Program-made: the position numbers and the translations under genes | Part shown: piece by piece, positions 10,372 through 22,205 of the stretch | Layout of the letters: every line of letters starts with the position of its first letter | Numbering within the stretch: position 1 is the first letter of the stretch | The notes under the pieces: model-generated | Told to the model about the DNA's origin: nothing | Databases searched by the model: none | The model's input: only the letters and a program-made list of their open reading frames with translations | NCBI RefSeq assembly: GCF_025399195.1 | Contig: NW_026252087.1 | Coordinates: 248,001 to 312,000 of the forward strand | Reading direction: 5' to 3' | DNA: 64,000 nt | Source: Umbelopsis ramanniana AG | Taxonomy: Eukaryota; Mucoromycota; Umbelopsidomycetes; Umbelopsidales; Umbelopsidaceae

Positions 10372-11979
10372 TTACTTGGGAGGGCTATAACAATGGCAAA
10401 ACACGGATGCAAGCGAAAGTTAGCCACAATGTCCATAGTTGTAATGGAGTCATATTACGCCACAGGTACTTACTTGTAGACAATTTTGCGAGTCTTGAGA
10501 GGAGCCCACTTGAAACGCTTAATGTAGACAGTAAGAAGAGTCAAGGTACTCAAAATGATGGTAGCCTTCATACCCATCTTCTTACGGTCGTCATGCTCAG
10601 GTTCGGCAGCCCATGCAAGGAAAGTGGTAACATCTCTAGCCATCTGGGAAGTAGTGGCGGGAGTACCATCTTCGTATTCAACCAATCCGTCGAACAAAAC
10701 ACGAGCCATAGCAATAGCACCACCGGGGAAGTAAGGGTTGTAGTTAAGACCTTCGCGAACTTCAACACCGGCAGGGGCATCAACATAACCAGTCAAGAGG
10801 GCGAAGACATAATCCTATGACAATGGTCAATATGAACGGATCGAACCAATTTCTGCCACAAAACCAACATAAATGCTAAACTTACAGCACCACCGTGGCG
10901 AGCCTTAACGATGAGTGAAAGATCCGGAGGAAGAGCACCAGCATTACCAGCACGAGCAGCTTCTTCATTAGGATAGGGCTTGGGCATGTAATCAGAAGGC
11001 TAATGGAAAAAAGATATGAAGAGTCAGATCCAATAGACAATCAAACCATGCACAATGAATTCTTTCTTACCTTTCCTGGTCGTTGGAACATTTCACCTTC
11101 GTCATCGGGACCATCCTCATACTCAACTTCTTCAGCCAAAGCCTTGACTTCGTCTTCGCTATGGGAAACGTCGATCAAGTTTCTCCATGCAATACGATCA
11201 AGGGAATGGCATGCAGAGCAGACTTCTCTGTACACTTGATAACCACGACGAATACTGTGAATAAAAAATCACTGTTAATAACCGCTCCAAGTTTTGACTC
11301 TCATTTCATTCTGTGTGAAGCACATACGCAGCGTGGTCAAAGGTGTGGAGAGGGTCCTTATGGTACCAGGGGTGAGAAGGAGGGTGCAAACCTTCGTCAG
11401 CCATGTTGGCGGACAAGGTGTTGTTGGTGAGCATGTAACCAAAACCAGCTGCTCCAACGATTCCAGCTGAAACAAGGGCGATTTGCTTGGAGTTCTAGTG
11501 ATACAGTGGTTGAGAAGAGAGGATCGCATGGTATAATACTAATAAAATTGAGCTTTTGATACTTACTTCAGCTGCAAGAGGCTTGGTGGAGGCATAGCGA
11601 ACCTGTCAGTTTAAAATTCACGAAGAAGATGAAGCATGTAAGAATTTATCATGAATGTCAGAATGAAGAATAAATATATATTGAGGTGCACATGTTAATG
11701 TACATAGTGCCAGGGTGGACAATGATCGAGTGTCGAATTTTGACGAGCGGTACAGACTGTATGATGAAAAGTGTAATGCTTTGATGGTGAAGCTACACGA
11801 GAATTCAGCTGCCAAATGTTGTATAGAATATAATTGTCGCTTCACGTCAGGTGAAATATGGCACACTAGTTTTTTTTTTGGTTTGCAAGGAAAATCTTCA
11901 TAATGCCAGGGATAGTTACCTGTCCAAAGGATCGCTGCATTGAGCGCCTCGCTGTCTGATGAGCGACTCTCGAGAACAT
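10372..11979 (-). CDS. CYT1: Cytochrome c1, complex III
   Basis: Seven exons: 11979-11920, 11602-11567, 11494-11328, 11254-11071, 10999-10886, 10814-10474, 10384-10372; 304 aa. Cytochrome c1 carries electrons from the Rieske protein to cytochrome c in the mitochondrial inner membrane. The N-terminus is a basic presequence ([18 protein letters not shown]). Covalent haem binds CSACH at residues 100-104, after [11 protein letters not shown]. The C-terminal anchor is the segment [26 protein letters not shown]. The open frame of exon 6 stops after VYK, but a GTAAGT donor there joins a 13-nt last exon to give VYNPPK, the conserved ending. A TGATTGGT-type CCAAT box lies about 100 bp upstream. Confidence 0.97.
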
Positions 11980-12688
11980 AACGGGAGGTAGTGTCGTTAG
12001 AGTGGGGATGAGCAAGAAAGGAATCCGAAGGTGTCTTGCTACTATTGATTGTTTTGGTTGTTTCCAGTCGAGATCGACCAATCACACGACAGTATGCCGG
12101 GGTACGCTGCTGAAGTCACGTGCTGCTAGAGCCAGAGCCTTGAAAAATTTGGTATTGATAACTTCCGGATTCTGCTGTCATTGCAGGCGATATTGTCGAC
12201 CACTGTGGGATTTACAGAGACTTTGCCTAATCATTAGGTGTCTTCATATATTTACATCATAGTCTATTAGCATGTTTATATTTGCATTTGAGCGGATACT
12301 GCCGATTTCAATTACCACATCGATACAGAAAGAAAAAGAGCAACGTTAAAAACTAGAATGCTGAACCAAAAATATCATTTATTGGGCTTCATATAACATA
12401 CTCTCATGTTAGAATGCTCCATTTGTGCTCATAAATCGTTTACTTAGTGATTCACCTTTGGCCCATCAGTGATTTTCTGTAACGAACTTGTGATTGCTGA
12501 TGACACTTTCTCTTTCATTTCGTCTAATATCAATCTGTAACATTGTCAGAACTAACCCTAAAGGAAATGATATCAGAAATTTTGTTATTCCATAAATTGA
12601 ATCAATAAATTTGTTGGTCAATCGACATTAATTTTGGATCGCTTTCTATGCGGCCGACACCATTTATTATATATTGTCATCATTGTTC
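11980..12688. other. CYT1 promoter and Derlin 3' region
   Basis: No coding exon supported. It holds the CYT1 promoter (CCAAT box, CACGTG) and the 3' UTR of the Derlin gene. A TGATGA at about 12500 suggested a C/D snoRNA, but no matching D box or terminal stem was found. Confidence 0.5.
12076..12083 (-). promoter_or_regulatory. CCAAT (HAP-type) box upstream of CYT1
   Basis: GACCAATC on the plus strand, read from the gene strand with the next base as TGATTGGT, matches the HAP2/3/4/5 consensus TNATTGGT. It is about 100 bp upstream of the cytochrome c1 ATG. HAP control of respiratory genes, including CYT1, is established in yeast. A CACGTG at 12117-12122 lies a little further upstream. Confidence 0.5.
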
Positions 12689-13640
12689 TCAACCGAGGCG
12701 TTGACCGCGACCCCATTGATGTCCACCAAAAACACTATTACTTGGCTGATCAGCAGGACCAGGATTCACGCGAACGTTGCTTGCACCACCAGCGTTATTG
12801 GCGAAGCCTCCCTGATTTCTAGTCGTATGTGGAAAGAGGGATCTCAACCAGTTCGGAGTATCAAGCAATCGAACACCCGCCGCACGAGGATACTCTTCAA
12901 CAAAGAAGTTATAAAGATATCCTGCGCCCCAGCCAATAATGCTAGCCATTGGGATTCTTCCCATGTCCACAAGGAACTCATATAGTACTCGTACCAGTGG
13001 AAGGTATTGTGCCTGCCAGGAGTAGGAAAATTAAAATGGTTGTTTGACACCGGCAGATACTAGTGCTCAAGTACATACCTGGAAGCGAACACCAAACATG
13101 AATGATATTTGGGACCCTCTGTTCTTTTGTGACCAAAGATATGTGATGGCCATTGACAGACCGGAGCTGAGAACATAGTTGCTGGCGAAATAAGCTGCGA
13201 TTACTTGTACTGCACACGTAACCAGAATGAAGTAGAGATAATCGGCGGTTCTGCCCAAGAAATAGTCGCGCTCAAGTTTTGCGGAAAACTGGTATAAGTA
13301 GGCTAAGCTGAATGCCCACTCGAGCTTGATTGGATAAAGAAAGAAGCACGTAACCAGTCGCCAGAGCTAAAAACGACGAAGAAAATGCAAGTAAGAAAGC
13401 TTAGTATAAATGTCTTGTATTCAGCATGCTATGCAGTATACTCACTTGAAACTTTTCAAGCACTGGTTTCCAGATCAATAGCAAGTTGGACATGCTAACA
13501 GCGCCAAATGTACCTGCAATCGGGATTACAATGCTAGCAGCCAGGATTGCGCGAGTGACAGGAGGGATGTCGTTGAACCATTCCACGATTTCGTTTCTTG
13601 GTGGTGGCGGTCGTTGATTCGGTGCGTTGTAAGGAGGCAT
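12689..13640 (-). CDS. Derlin family ER membrane protein
   Basis: Three exons: 13640-13446, 13366-13079, 13012-12689; 268 aa. Derlins are inactive rhomboid relatives that form part of the ER retrotranslocation channel for misfolded proteins (ERAD). Family marks are NEIVEWFNDIPPVTR at the start, WRLVTCFFL after the first intron, LEWAFSLAYLYQFS, and about four to six hydrophobic segments. The C-terminal 60 residues are polar, Gly/Asn-rich and end in GHQWGRGQRLG, like the cytosolic tail of Derlin-1/2; a p97-binding SHP box is possible but not certain. A CACGTG sits 78 bp upstream of the ATG. Confidence 0.95.
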
Positions 13641-14111
13641 GCCGAACAAAAGTGAAATAAGACCCTTCCTTAAAAATAAATCCCTGCAAACCACCTTACT
13701 CTTCCACGTACTCACATCACGTGTTACAATAGTGTGGACGAAACACCACCTGTACTTCAAACTGTTTTTTCCTTTTGACAACCTAGAGGTAAATGCTGGT
13801 TATATTCGCATATTTCCAGGCATATTTCCAGATATAATAGAAAGTGGCTTCGATAATTATTAAATGAATATATATTTTTATACAAAAGAAGGAGGGTCCC
13901 TAAAACCCGAGGTATCCTTAAAGAAATAACGAGGTAACAGCAAATTAAATCTGTTGTAATTTTTCTAAAAACTTCAGATAAAATGGGAGAAAAGGGTAGG
14001 GTATGAAAAGCTCGGGTGGGCAAAGAAGTGGCAATCTATACATACTTGAATACTACACGCACGCAGGCACACCCAGGGCGGAGGGAAAAGAGTCTACGTA
14101 AAAAAAGGCAT
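13641..14111. other. Intergenic, Derlin promoter and NudE 3' region
   Basis: Short AT-rich spacer of about 470 bp. A CACGTG lies at 13718-13723. No supported ORF. Confidence 0.5.
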
Positions 14112-15745
14112 CTAAATCCGGTCTTCGGTGGTATCCATTGGGGACATTCGTGCATTGATGGAAGAGCGCCTATATTTGTTATTTGCAAGCTGAAGCGGGC
14201 TACCAGCTCTTCCATTCGTGTTGTTGTACGTTGGTGAAATAGATCGATTTCCAGCTGATAACGACTCTTTACGGTTCACCGGTGAAATCGGTATCGTCGA
14301 GCTGTACGACGGTGGTGGATTCAACAGTGGAGTGACCAAGGACCGGCACGATTGAAGGCGAGTTTCCAAGCTCTGCGTAAATGTATGTACATGAGTCCTC
14401 CAGAATTCACTACTTCATCCTGCCAAATTGAATAAAAACTTGAACATACCCTAACTCTTCCAACCATATCCTGCACCATCTTGACCGGATTGGAGTTACC
14501 AGTGTACGTCGGGGATGCTGTACCAGGAATACCAGAAGTTCGAGGGATTCGGGATCGATGTGTAGGTAGGCGATTAAGAGACGGTTCATAGTATCCGCTG
14601 GTTCTATCTGGAGTTGAAGCTCGAGATGATGGCGATCTATTCAGCTGCTGTTGTAATTTGTTTTGTAGTTCTGAGTTTTGTCGTTCGCTAGAAGACAGTT
14701 TGTTTTCTAGATCTTGGTTGGTTTCATCCAGTTTAGTGTGTTTATCTTGCAATACTGCCAATTCATGATTGACGTCTGGAGGAAAAAATCGTTTAGTACC
14801 AGAGTGTCAAAGTAAACAGAAGCACTTTACAAAGTAATCAAGCATACCGTTCAAATCATCCTTTAGTCGCTGTACTTGTTCAGCTAGCTGGTCTTTGGTT
14901 GTGATCTCTTGTTCTAAAACGGAGTGAAATGGTAGTATTTGTTAATAATGCATAATCAAGACACTCGAAGCGTCAAGTGCCGAAGACCGTAAAAAGATTA
15001 TAAGTAGATGACTATCAACTTACCAAGAATAGCATTGCGTTCAATGGCTTTATTGTATTTCATCTCGATATCGGCTAGTGACGACTGCGCAGCTCTGTAA
15101 CATCATACAGTTAGCATAAATATTATCCAAAACTTGATCACTCATCGTCTGCGTACCTCTCTGTTCGCTCCAAGTCATCATTATCCAACTCTAACTCCAA
15201 GGTTTTCTTCCTGAACGTCTGCTCTGTCGCTCGAAGAACATCGATCTCTCTTTGCATATGTGTCATAACGTTGTTGTGTTCATGCTTTGATTCTGTAAAC
15301 TTTGACTGATATTGGGGAGAAGCTTGAGTACGCTAAGCTTCTATCAAAAGTCGGCGCAGTGAACGAATTATTTACCTTCCATTCCTCCGACTCACGTTTG
15401 AGCTGTTCGCATCTTGCCTTCAGGTCACCACATACTTTTTCAGTAGTTTGGAGCTCTTTTTCAAGCTCTTCTTCGAGTTCACGCGATGAGACTTGGAATT
15501 CATCCAGAGCTGCTCTCGTTTCGGACAATGTGTTTTCCAGATTTTCAGCATGATTCCGCCAGTAATCTAATTCATCCTGCATATTATTGAAGGACCTGAA
15601 AAAGAGGTTTATTGTAAGCAGATGACCCAACAGATGACAAATCAGATGCTGAAAGCAAGTCAAGGGAACGGCGTTGCAGCAATTGAGTGTGTCCATTCAA
15701 AACGGAATGTACTTACATGTATCTAGAGGTCATATCCACAGCCAT
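14112..15745 (-). CDS. NudE-like nuclear distribution protein
   Basis: Seven exons: 15745-15717, 15595-15376, 15305-15157, 15094-15024, 14913-14848, 14775-14450, 14372-14112; 373 aa. NudE/NDEL1 proteins bind LIS1 and cytoplasmic dynein and are needed for nuclear movement in hyphae. The first half is one long coiled coil: ELDYWRNHAENLENTL, DEFQVSSRELEEELEKEL, ESKHEHNNVMTHMQREI and DDLERTERAAQSSLADIEM are typical of the family. The second half is disordered and Ser/Pro/Arg-rich, with several SP/TP sites that may be kinase targets. The first coding exon is only 29 nt. The exon 3 acceptor was chosen at AATATCAG because it alone gives EEWKSKFTESKHE in frame. Confidence 0.92.
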
Positions 15746-16048
15746 GTCCACTAAGGTTTCTAGAAGGGTATGTAGGCTTCAGTTCTTTAAAGACAATCAG
15801 CAAGTGTGCAGTTGTAGGCTGTAGGTTGAAATGTGGCTCTATTACGATTTATACAGCCGCTAAATCGACAGCAATCGAAGTGGTACGTTAAGAAGGGGCG
15901 GTCTGTAACAAAAATAATAATGCTGCCAATAATGCTGATGCCTGCCACATACCCGTGACCGCCTCGTCCACCACTTAAACATTTTTTCTTTCTCATATTT
16001 TTGGGTATTAAGTAAAGTAAAGGAGAAAAGTCTTTTATTTATACCATT
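15746..16048. other. Short intergenic spacer
   Basis: About 300 bp between the NudE start and the NAR1 stop, both on the minus strand. It serves as NudE promoter and NAR1 3' UTR. Nothing else seen. Confidence 0.5.
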
Positions 16049-18003
16049 CTACCATACAGTTGCTAATGGGTTGGCAAGGTTTTGAGTGACAGCATGATAC
16101 TGTGTACGTAACAACTTCTTTGCTCTTTCAGTTGTCACATCCCCTATCCATTCACTAAGGTAACACAAAAAGATGGGTTGGTTTAGTGACGTTATTGCCA
16201 AGTATGAAATCACAGGACATGACATACCTGTATAAAGCTCGAACAGCTTCGTTGTCTTCAGGGCGAATGCCTTCTACGCTACGATAGATATTTTCTACGT
16301 GCGAGATCCAGTCCTTGGCGCTCACGGTTGTTTCTCCACTGTCTGACATGGGTAACTGACCACCACCGTTGATACATCCGCCAGGACATGCCATAACCTC
16401 TACAAATTGATATGTACATTTGTTGTTCTTGATCTTTCGTACAACGTTTTGAATATTACGGAATCCATAAGCTGATGCAAATCGCAGCACTGCTTTGCCA
16501 TCGTCGGACTTGAGGGTATACTCAGTGAAATCGACATTCTTTGCAGTTTGCACTTGAACATTGGATGATATGTCATTCACACCAAACAGTTCTCGTGCTG
16601 CATACGCCAGGATGTATTCCAGATACCCTCCTGATGACGAGCCTGATGATCCATAAAGCGTTGGTTGCTGTGTAGTCGGTGACTGACTAACCTTGTTGAA
16701 TCTAGTAGTTTGGGCCGTCAATAAACCAGTAATAATTATCACATGCTCATAAACTTGTACTTACAGCTCATCCAAAGGCGCTTCTGGTAAACTAGGAAAG
16801 TCGACATTCTGTTCGGAAAACATCTTATCAACCTCAATAGTGGTCAATACACAATCAACGTCCCGCGTCTGATATTGTTCATCGAAGAAATCTGGTCGAC
16901 TAGCCTCCAGTTTCTTGTCATAGCATGGCATTACGGATATATGATAAAGTTGATTTGGTCTAATAAAATAAAGTTAGCCACAAGATGAAAACTCCCTACA
17001 TGCACTTTATGCTTCATTTACTCACCTAAGGCCGAGTTGCTTGGCAAAAAAGTCCTTTACCACTGAACCCATAATCTGCTGTGGCGACTTCGAAGCACTT
17101 ATATGTGGTAAAATGAAACCATGCGTCTTCTCAGCATAGCAAATCCATCCAGGACAGGCTGATGCAAGCATCGGCATATCTTGCGAGGTAGGAGTGGAGG
17201 ATGCATCTCCATCAGTGCCTCTACCTCTCCTTCGTCTTGGTTTAACTTTTCCAGCACTTGCTTCTTCTTGTTCCTTCTCTTCTTGTTCTTGTCGTGCTGC
17301 TTCAATCTGCTGACCACCATTTGCCATATAATTGCGGTAGCGATCTACAAACTCTCTTGCAGATTCCACAAGTGAAAAGTCCCGTGAAAATGATGTGTCA
17401 AAAAAGTAATGTGCTCCCAATGTGTGCTTGAAAAATTGCGTCAATTTTCGGTGGGCTTGCATTGGTGATATTCCATATTTCGCAGCAATGGATGCTCGAG
17501 ATTGTGGGCTCATGGAAATAACAACAGTGATGATATCGTCCAACCTGCCAGACGCTTGAGCTTCTGCATTGGATTTCAGTATTTTGTACAATTCCTCTTG
17601 CGATTGCATCGAAATAAGTACACTCTCAGCTGATGTAATACAACCACTGTTAAAGCCGAGATTAATCATCAGGCACAGGTTTACAATGATAATGAACCAA
17701 ACATTGCTCTAAAGCCATACCTGCAAGCCAAACAGTCGTTCAAAGAAATGCTAGCGGATTCTAACTTCTCTTCGGTACCATCCATTGAGACTTCATAATA
17801 AGTACCAGCTTCATTAACTTTGATCGAAGTCTGATTGAAAGGAATGTCAGTGTCATGGGTAGCGTAGTCGCAATTTTCACTTCCATTGTATTTACCTCTT
17901 CAGCGTTTTCCTTCTTTTGTACCTCTACCGGCTTTATACATGCTTGAGAAGGGGAAATATAGTCATTCAAGTCTGTTAGAACTAGTGCCGAGGAGAATGC
18001 CAT
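16049..18003 (-). CDS. NAR1: Cytosolic Fe-S cluster assembly factor NAR1
   Basis: Six exons: 18003-17896, 17830-17721, 17646-17026, 16959-16765, 16701-16228, 16154-16049; 537 aa. NAR1 is an [FeFe]-hydrogenase-like protein that links the CFD1-NBP35 scaffold to the CIA targeting complex. The N-terminal cluster ligands are Cys22 (SQACIKP) and Cys69, Cys72 and Cys75 (NDCLACSGCITS). The H-cluster-like core is seen in [24 protein letters not shown] and [15 protein letters not shown]. The protein ends NPLATVW; a terminal Trp is conserved in NAR1 and fits the C-terminal CIA-targeting signal. An unusual basic/acidic insert ([20 protein letters not shown]) lies in exon 3. It is divergent from phosphoglycerate mutase across 430 bp. 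Confidence 0.95.
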
Positions 18004-18433
18004 TACTACAATGCAGATCTGAGATTTGTCAGATCCAGCCAAATTTCAGAATGGAGGTGGTCCGATGACAGTCACAGAACCCAACAGGTCAAATCCATCT
18101 CCGCAAGATGCTATCGGATAATGAGAGCAACGTGGACTGGTCGGTCAGTAAGGCTGGAGATCATTCTAAACTGCTTCCAACTGACTCTACAAACATTATA
18201 TTGCTCCATAAATTTGAACAATTCCTTTTATGAGCTCTATTGAAAGTATTGTCACGCTGGAACATGCAGTTTTGTGGGTTTTGGTCACAACAGAGCTTTA
18301 TCATGTCGGATCCGTGACATCATTCGTTTTCCTGCTGGCCCCAATTTTTTGGAACCGTAATTTTTTTTTTAAAGCATCCGACAAAGCTATTTCGATCCTT
18401 TGTTCTTCTTTATTTCTCTTTAACTAACACAAA
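18004..18433. promoter_or_regulatory. Divergent promoter between NAR1 and phosphoglycerate mutase
   Basis: 430 bp separates the two start codons. A pyrimidine-rich run (TTTGTTCTTCTTTATTTCTC) precedes the mutase ATG, typical of highly expressed fungal genes. No TATA box is clear. Confidence 0.55.
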
Positions 18434-20066
18434 ATGCCTGGAGGTGGACAAAACCCAAAAACTAAGCAACAGCCCAAGGAAAAGGTCTGTCTCATCTGTA
18501 TTGACGGATGGGGTGTTTCTGTTGATGAAAACCCAAAGGGTGATGCTATCCGCAACGCCAAAACTCCCGTCATGGACAACTTTGAGAAGACATATCCTTA
18601 CACTGACATCGCCGCTCACGGTCTCAGCGTCGGTCTTCCTGATGGTTTGATGGGTAACTCTGAAGTCGGTCATTTGAACATCGGTGCTGGTCGTGTTGTC
18701 TACCAGGTAAGTTTTTTGGACGCGTTATGCTATGAGTGAATGGTGGTACTTACCCCCGCTTTTTTTATGAACATAGGATATTGTTCGTATTGATTTGGCT
18801 GTCAAGAACAAGGCTTTCGGTAAGACTGAGAATATCAAGAAGTGCTTTGAACGTGCTAAGGCAAACAACGGTCGTTTGCACTTGATGGGCTTGGTCTCTG
18901 ACGGTGGTGTTCATGCACACATCAACCACCTTATCCACTTGTTGGAATGCGCCAAGGAAGCTGGTGTTCCCGAAACCTACATTCACTTCTTTGGTGATGG
19001 TCGTGACACTTCACCAAAGTCTGCCACCAAGTACATCAAGGAACTTCTCGATGAAATCAAGAAGCTCAACTATGGTACTCTTGCTACCATTGTCGGTAGA
19101 TACTACGCCATGGACCGTGACAAGCGTTGGGAACGTGTCCAGATCGCCTTCGACGGTCTCACCCAGGGTAAGGGCGAGAAGGCTGATGATGCTCTCAAGG
19201 CTGTCGAAGCTCGTTATGAGCAAGGAGAGACTGATGAATTCTTGAAGCCCATCATTTTGTCTGAGGAAGGTCGCATCAAGGATGACGATACCATCTTCTT
19301 CTTCAACTTCCGTTCCGATCGTGCTCGTGAATTGTCTCAAGCCTTTGGAATCTCTCCTCCTCCTTTCGACTCTCCAGTCCCCAAGAACTTGGACCTCACC
19401 ACCATGACCCAATATAAGAGCGACTTCCCCTTCCATATCGCTTTCCCCGCCCAGACTATGGACAATGTATTAGCTGAGTGGCTCGCCAAGAACGACCTCA
19501 AGCAAATGCACGTTGCCGAAACCGAGAAGTATGCTCACGTTACTTTCTTCTTCAACGGTGGTACTGAGGCCCAATTCCCTGGAGAAGAGCGTTCTATGGT
19601 TCCTTCCCCTAAAGTCGCAACTTACGATCTTAAGCCTGAGATGTCTGCTCAAGGTGTCGCTGATGATGTTGCTCAACAATTGGCTAAGCAGGAGTATGAC
19701 TGTGTCATCCTTAACTTTGCTCCTCCCGATATGGTTGGCCACACTGGTAAATACGAACCCGCTATCCATGCTATTGAGGCTACTGATGCCGCCATTGGTA
19801 CCGTCTATGAAGCCTGCAAGAAGAACAACTACATTCTTTTTGTCACTGCTGATCACGGTAACGCTGAGAAGATGCTTTCTGACGACTTCTCAACCCCCCA
19901 CACTGCTCACACTTGCTCTCCCGTTCCTTTCATCATGGCCTCTAACAAGTACAAGTTCATCGAGAAGCCTGAAGGATGCTTGGCTGATGTTGCTCCCACC
20001 GTTTTGCGCGTCATGGGTCTTGATGTTCCCGAGGAGATGACTGGCAACAGCTTGTTGAAGGAGTAA
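18434..20066 (+). CDS. 2,3-bisphosphoglycerate-independent phosphoglycerate mutase
   Basis: Two exons, 18434-18706 and 18777-20066; 520 aa, the usual length. This Mn-dependent enzyme interconverts 3- and 2-phosphoglycerate in glycolysis through a phosphoserine. Metal and catalytic sites are visible: Asp24 in CIDGWG, the nucleophile Ser76 in [37 protein letters not shown] and ADHGNAEKM. It belongs to the alkaline phosphatase superfamily and is unrelated to the cofactor-dependent enzyme of yeast and animals. Strong codon bias (CTC, GGT, AAG) and one short intron fit a highly expressed glycolytic gene. The antisense open frames across it are shadows of that bias. Confidence 0.97.
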
Positions 20067-20915
20067 ATCACTTGTGCGAAGAGGTGTCGCAAGTGTGCAA
20101 AGTAGCTCACCTTATTGTATAGAAGAAAGAAAGAGTAGAGAGAGAGAAAGAGGGATCATAGATGTGGTGATCAAGCTGTATAATTGAGAACATTTATATA
20201 TGAATGCAATTGAAAACTTTAGATAATGTTTGTTGTTTTGTGGCTGTACTGGGGTGTGATGATGTCGACAATTAATTTAGAGCAGTGCAAGTGAATATGG
20301 TGAATGAGAATTGGAAAGTGACGTGAAATGGGGGCATGTATGTTAAGTTAAGAGAACATACCATGCTATACATATTTTCTAATTTTGAAATGATTGCAGA
20401 GTGAGGGAATATCATCGCACAAGCACTATCAACCACAGCATTAAATTAGTGAACTTCGCAACAGTTTTAAAAAAAAAAATTTGTTAAAATTTTTTTCCAT
20501 GTATGCATAAGGATCTCCATAGCAATTTCAGTGATAGCTTGAACAGCGCAGTTTCGATGTAGCACAATATCGGCAACACATTCCAACTTCGCCCTAAAAT
20601 ATTATATTCCAAAATTATTAGCGTACATTCCTGTTCGAATATAACTAATGGGAAATCCAAGAAAATTAAAGATGTGAGACACTCTATACGTTCATTATAC
20701 CCAGAATTTGACCATAATTGTTAAAGACCTGCACAATTTTACCAAAATTTTCAGTTTAAAGCAAATTTAATACCTCTTAAACCAAATTTGACGGTATTCA
20801 AGCTTTCAGAGTCTGCAAATTATACCAAGAAGTGAACAAACCAGCGATTAGTTTTAAATTTGATGACGTTATGCTAGGGAACGAGTTAACTATACAAAAA
20901 ATCAACCCCGACTTT
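20067..20915. other. Intergenic, AT-rich
   Basis: 3' UTR of the mutase gene, then AT-rich sequence up to the tRNA. No coding potential; a poly-A/poly-T junction lies near 20470-20490. Confidence 0.5.
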
Positions 20916-20987
20916 GGGGACATGGTGTAGTGGTATCACGTCTCGTTCGCAACGAGTAGGTCGCGAGTTCGAACCTCGCTGTTTCCA
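20916..20987 (+). tRNA. tRNA-Ala (anticodon CGC)
   Basis: A full cloverleaf folds. The acceptor stem GGGGACA pairs with TGTTTCC and includes the G3:U70 wobble that defines alanine tRNAs. The D stem is GTG/CAC. The anticodon stem is CTCG/CGAG with loop TTCGCAA, anticodon CGC, reading GCG. The T arm is GCGAG-TTCGAAC-CTCGC and the discriminator base is A. There is no intron. A T6 run at 20991-20996 is the RNA polymerase III terminator. Base pair 27-43 is a U:U mismatch. Confidence 0.93.
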
Positions 20988-21409
20988 AATTTTTTATTGG
21001 ATGGACTTCCAATTGCCGTTATATGATTGGATGATGTTGATTTTAAAAATAACTGTCATTGGGTAAATTTTTGTGGAATGGTTGTTGGCATCGTAAATTG
21101 ATAATATCAGAGTGGATTGAACGATGTCTTCTGTTTTCTGCTGTTATATCCCTGTTTGGCACATCGACCGCCGTATATTTATCTATTGTCACGCCTTTAC
21201 CCACTTCGTAAGAATCACGCGAACACGTAAGGGAGACAAAAAATCGTTGGAATTTTTACAACCTGTTCCCTAGGTTATTTGCATTATAATAGCAGCTATC
21301 GGAGTAGTAGGCGAAAGTGATATGCATACAACCAATGCTCGGTATCATTCGGAATTACTCCTTCAGTCTAACTTTTATTGAGTAATTTTCGAGTTTATGG
21401 ATTTTAGGC
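20988..21409. other. Intergenic after tRNA
   Basis: Pol III terminator T run at once after the tRNA, then AT-rich sequence and the 3' UTR of the peroxiredoxin gene. No ORF supported. Confidence 0.5.
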
Positions 21410-22205
21410 TTACAACTTGGCCAAAACGGCATCAGCACCAGAGACAGTAGTACCGGGAGCAGCTTCAACACCAACGTACTCAACAACAAGGTCATTGACA
21501 AGAATGGCAAATCGCTTAGAGCGAATACCCATACCGCCCTTGGTGAGATCTTGGGTAAGGCCAAGAGCATTGCAGAACGCGGCACTGCCGTCGCCAGCCA
21601 TGATAACCTTGTCAGTGGAACCGATAACTTTTCCAAAAGCATTCATGATGAATCCATCAACACAGGAAACGCAAATAATGTAGTTGATACCCTTGCTTTT
21701 GAGGTTATCGGCGTTTTCGATGAATCCAGGAACATGTTGCTCACTGCAAGTAGCTAAAGGGGCAATATTATATATCATGCTGAGCTGGTGAGCATTACAA
21801 GAAAAATCTACTTACGAGTGAATGGTCCAGGAATGGCAAAGATAACAGCCTTCTTACCCTTGAGCTGCTCGTGGATCTTGAAAGCGATAGGGCTGAAATC
21901 ACGTCATGTTAGGCTTAAATTAGTCACTCGGAATATCTGCTACACCAAGCATTTCTAAGGTGCTTACCGAGTGCATGCCTTCAATTCTTCCTTAGGATCG
22001 TAAGGAACGTAGGAGAGGGGAACATCAGGGATCTTTGGGTTGAGAGCGATATGTGAATATGAGTTATACATGACAGCTACAGACACATATCGAAGATGTT
22101 GATACTCACGATGTCACCAACTTTGATTTGTTCAGAAGCCTATGAACATGTTGTCAGTATATCATGTATACTATGGCTCGGAATGCGAAGACTCTCTCTT
22201 ACCAT
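21410..22205 (-). CDS. Peroxiredoxin, PRX5/AHP1 type
   Basis: Five coding exons: 22205-22203 (ATG alone), 22139-22110, 22032-21968, 21892-21816, 21753-21410; 172 aa. It reduces peroxides with a thiol. The peroxidatic Cys61 is in the conserved PGPFTPTCSEQHVPG, split by an intron after the threonine. IKVGDIIPDVPLSYVPYD at the start and GGMGIRSKRFAILV near the end are typical. The protein begins MASEQIKVGD; an ATG directly before a GTAAG donor supplies the start, so the first coding exon is just 3 nt. No mitochondrial presequence or peroxisomal SKL is present (it ends AVLAKL), so the cytosol is likely, although AKL can resemble a weak PTS1. Confidence 0.93.

Noticed and set aside
10838-10847. 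B-box-like GGTTCGATCC in a cytochrome c1 intron (also near 22430)
   Set aside because: No cloverleaf or A box around it; not a tRNA.
12485-12545. Possible C/D snoRNA with TGATGA near 12500
   Set aside because: No D box or closing stem at suitable spacing.
3010-13723. CACGTG motifs upstream of several genes (3010, 9507, 12117, 13718)
   Set aside because: About nine copies are expected in 64 kb at this base composition, so there is no enrichment. Only the composite site at 37271 is kept.
18765-19856. Long antisense and shifted frames over phosphoglycerate mutase
   Set aside because: Low-complexity Ser/Leu-rich translations, explained by strong codon bias on the sense strand.
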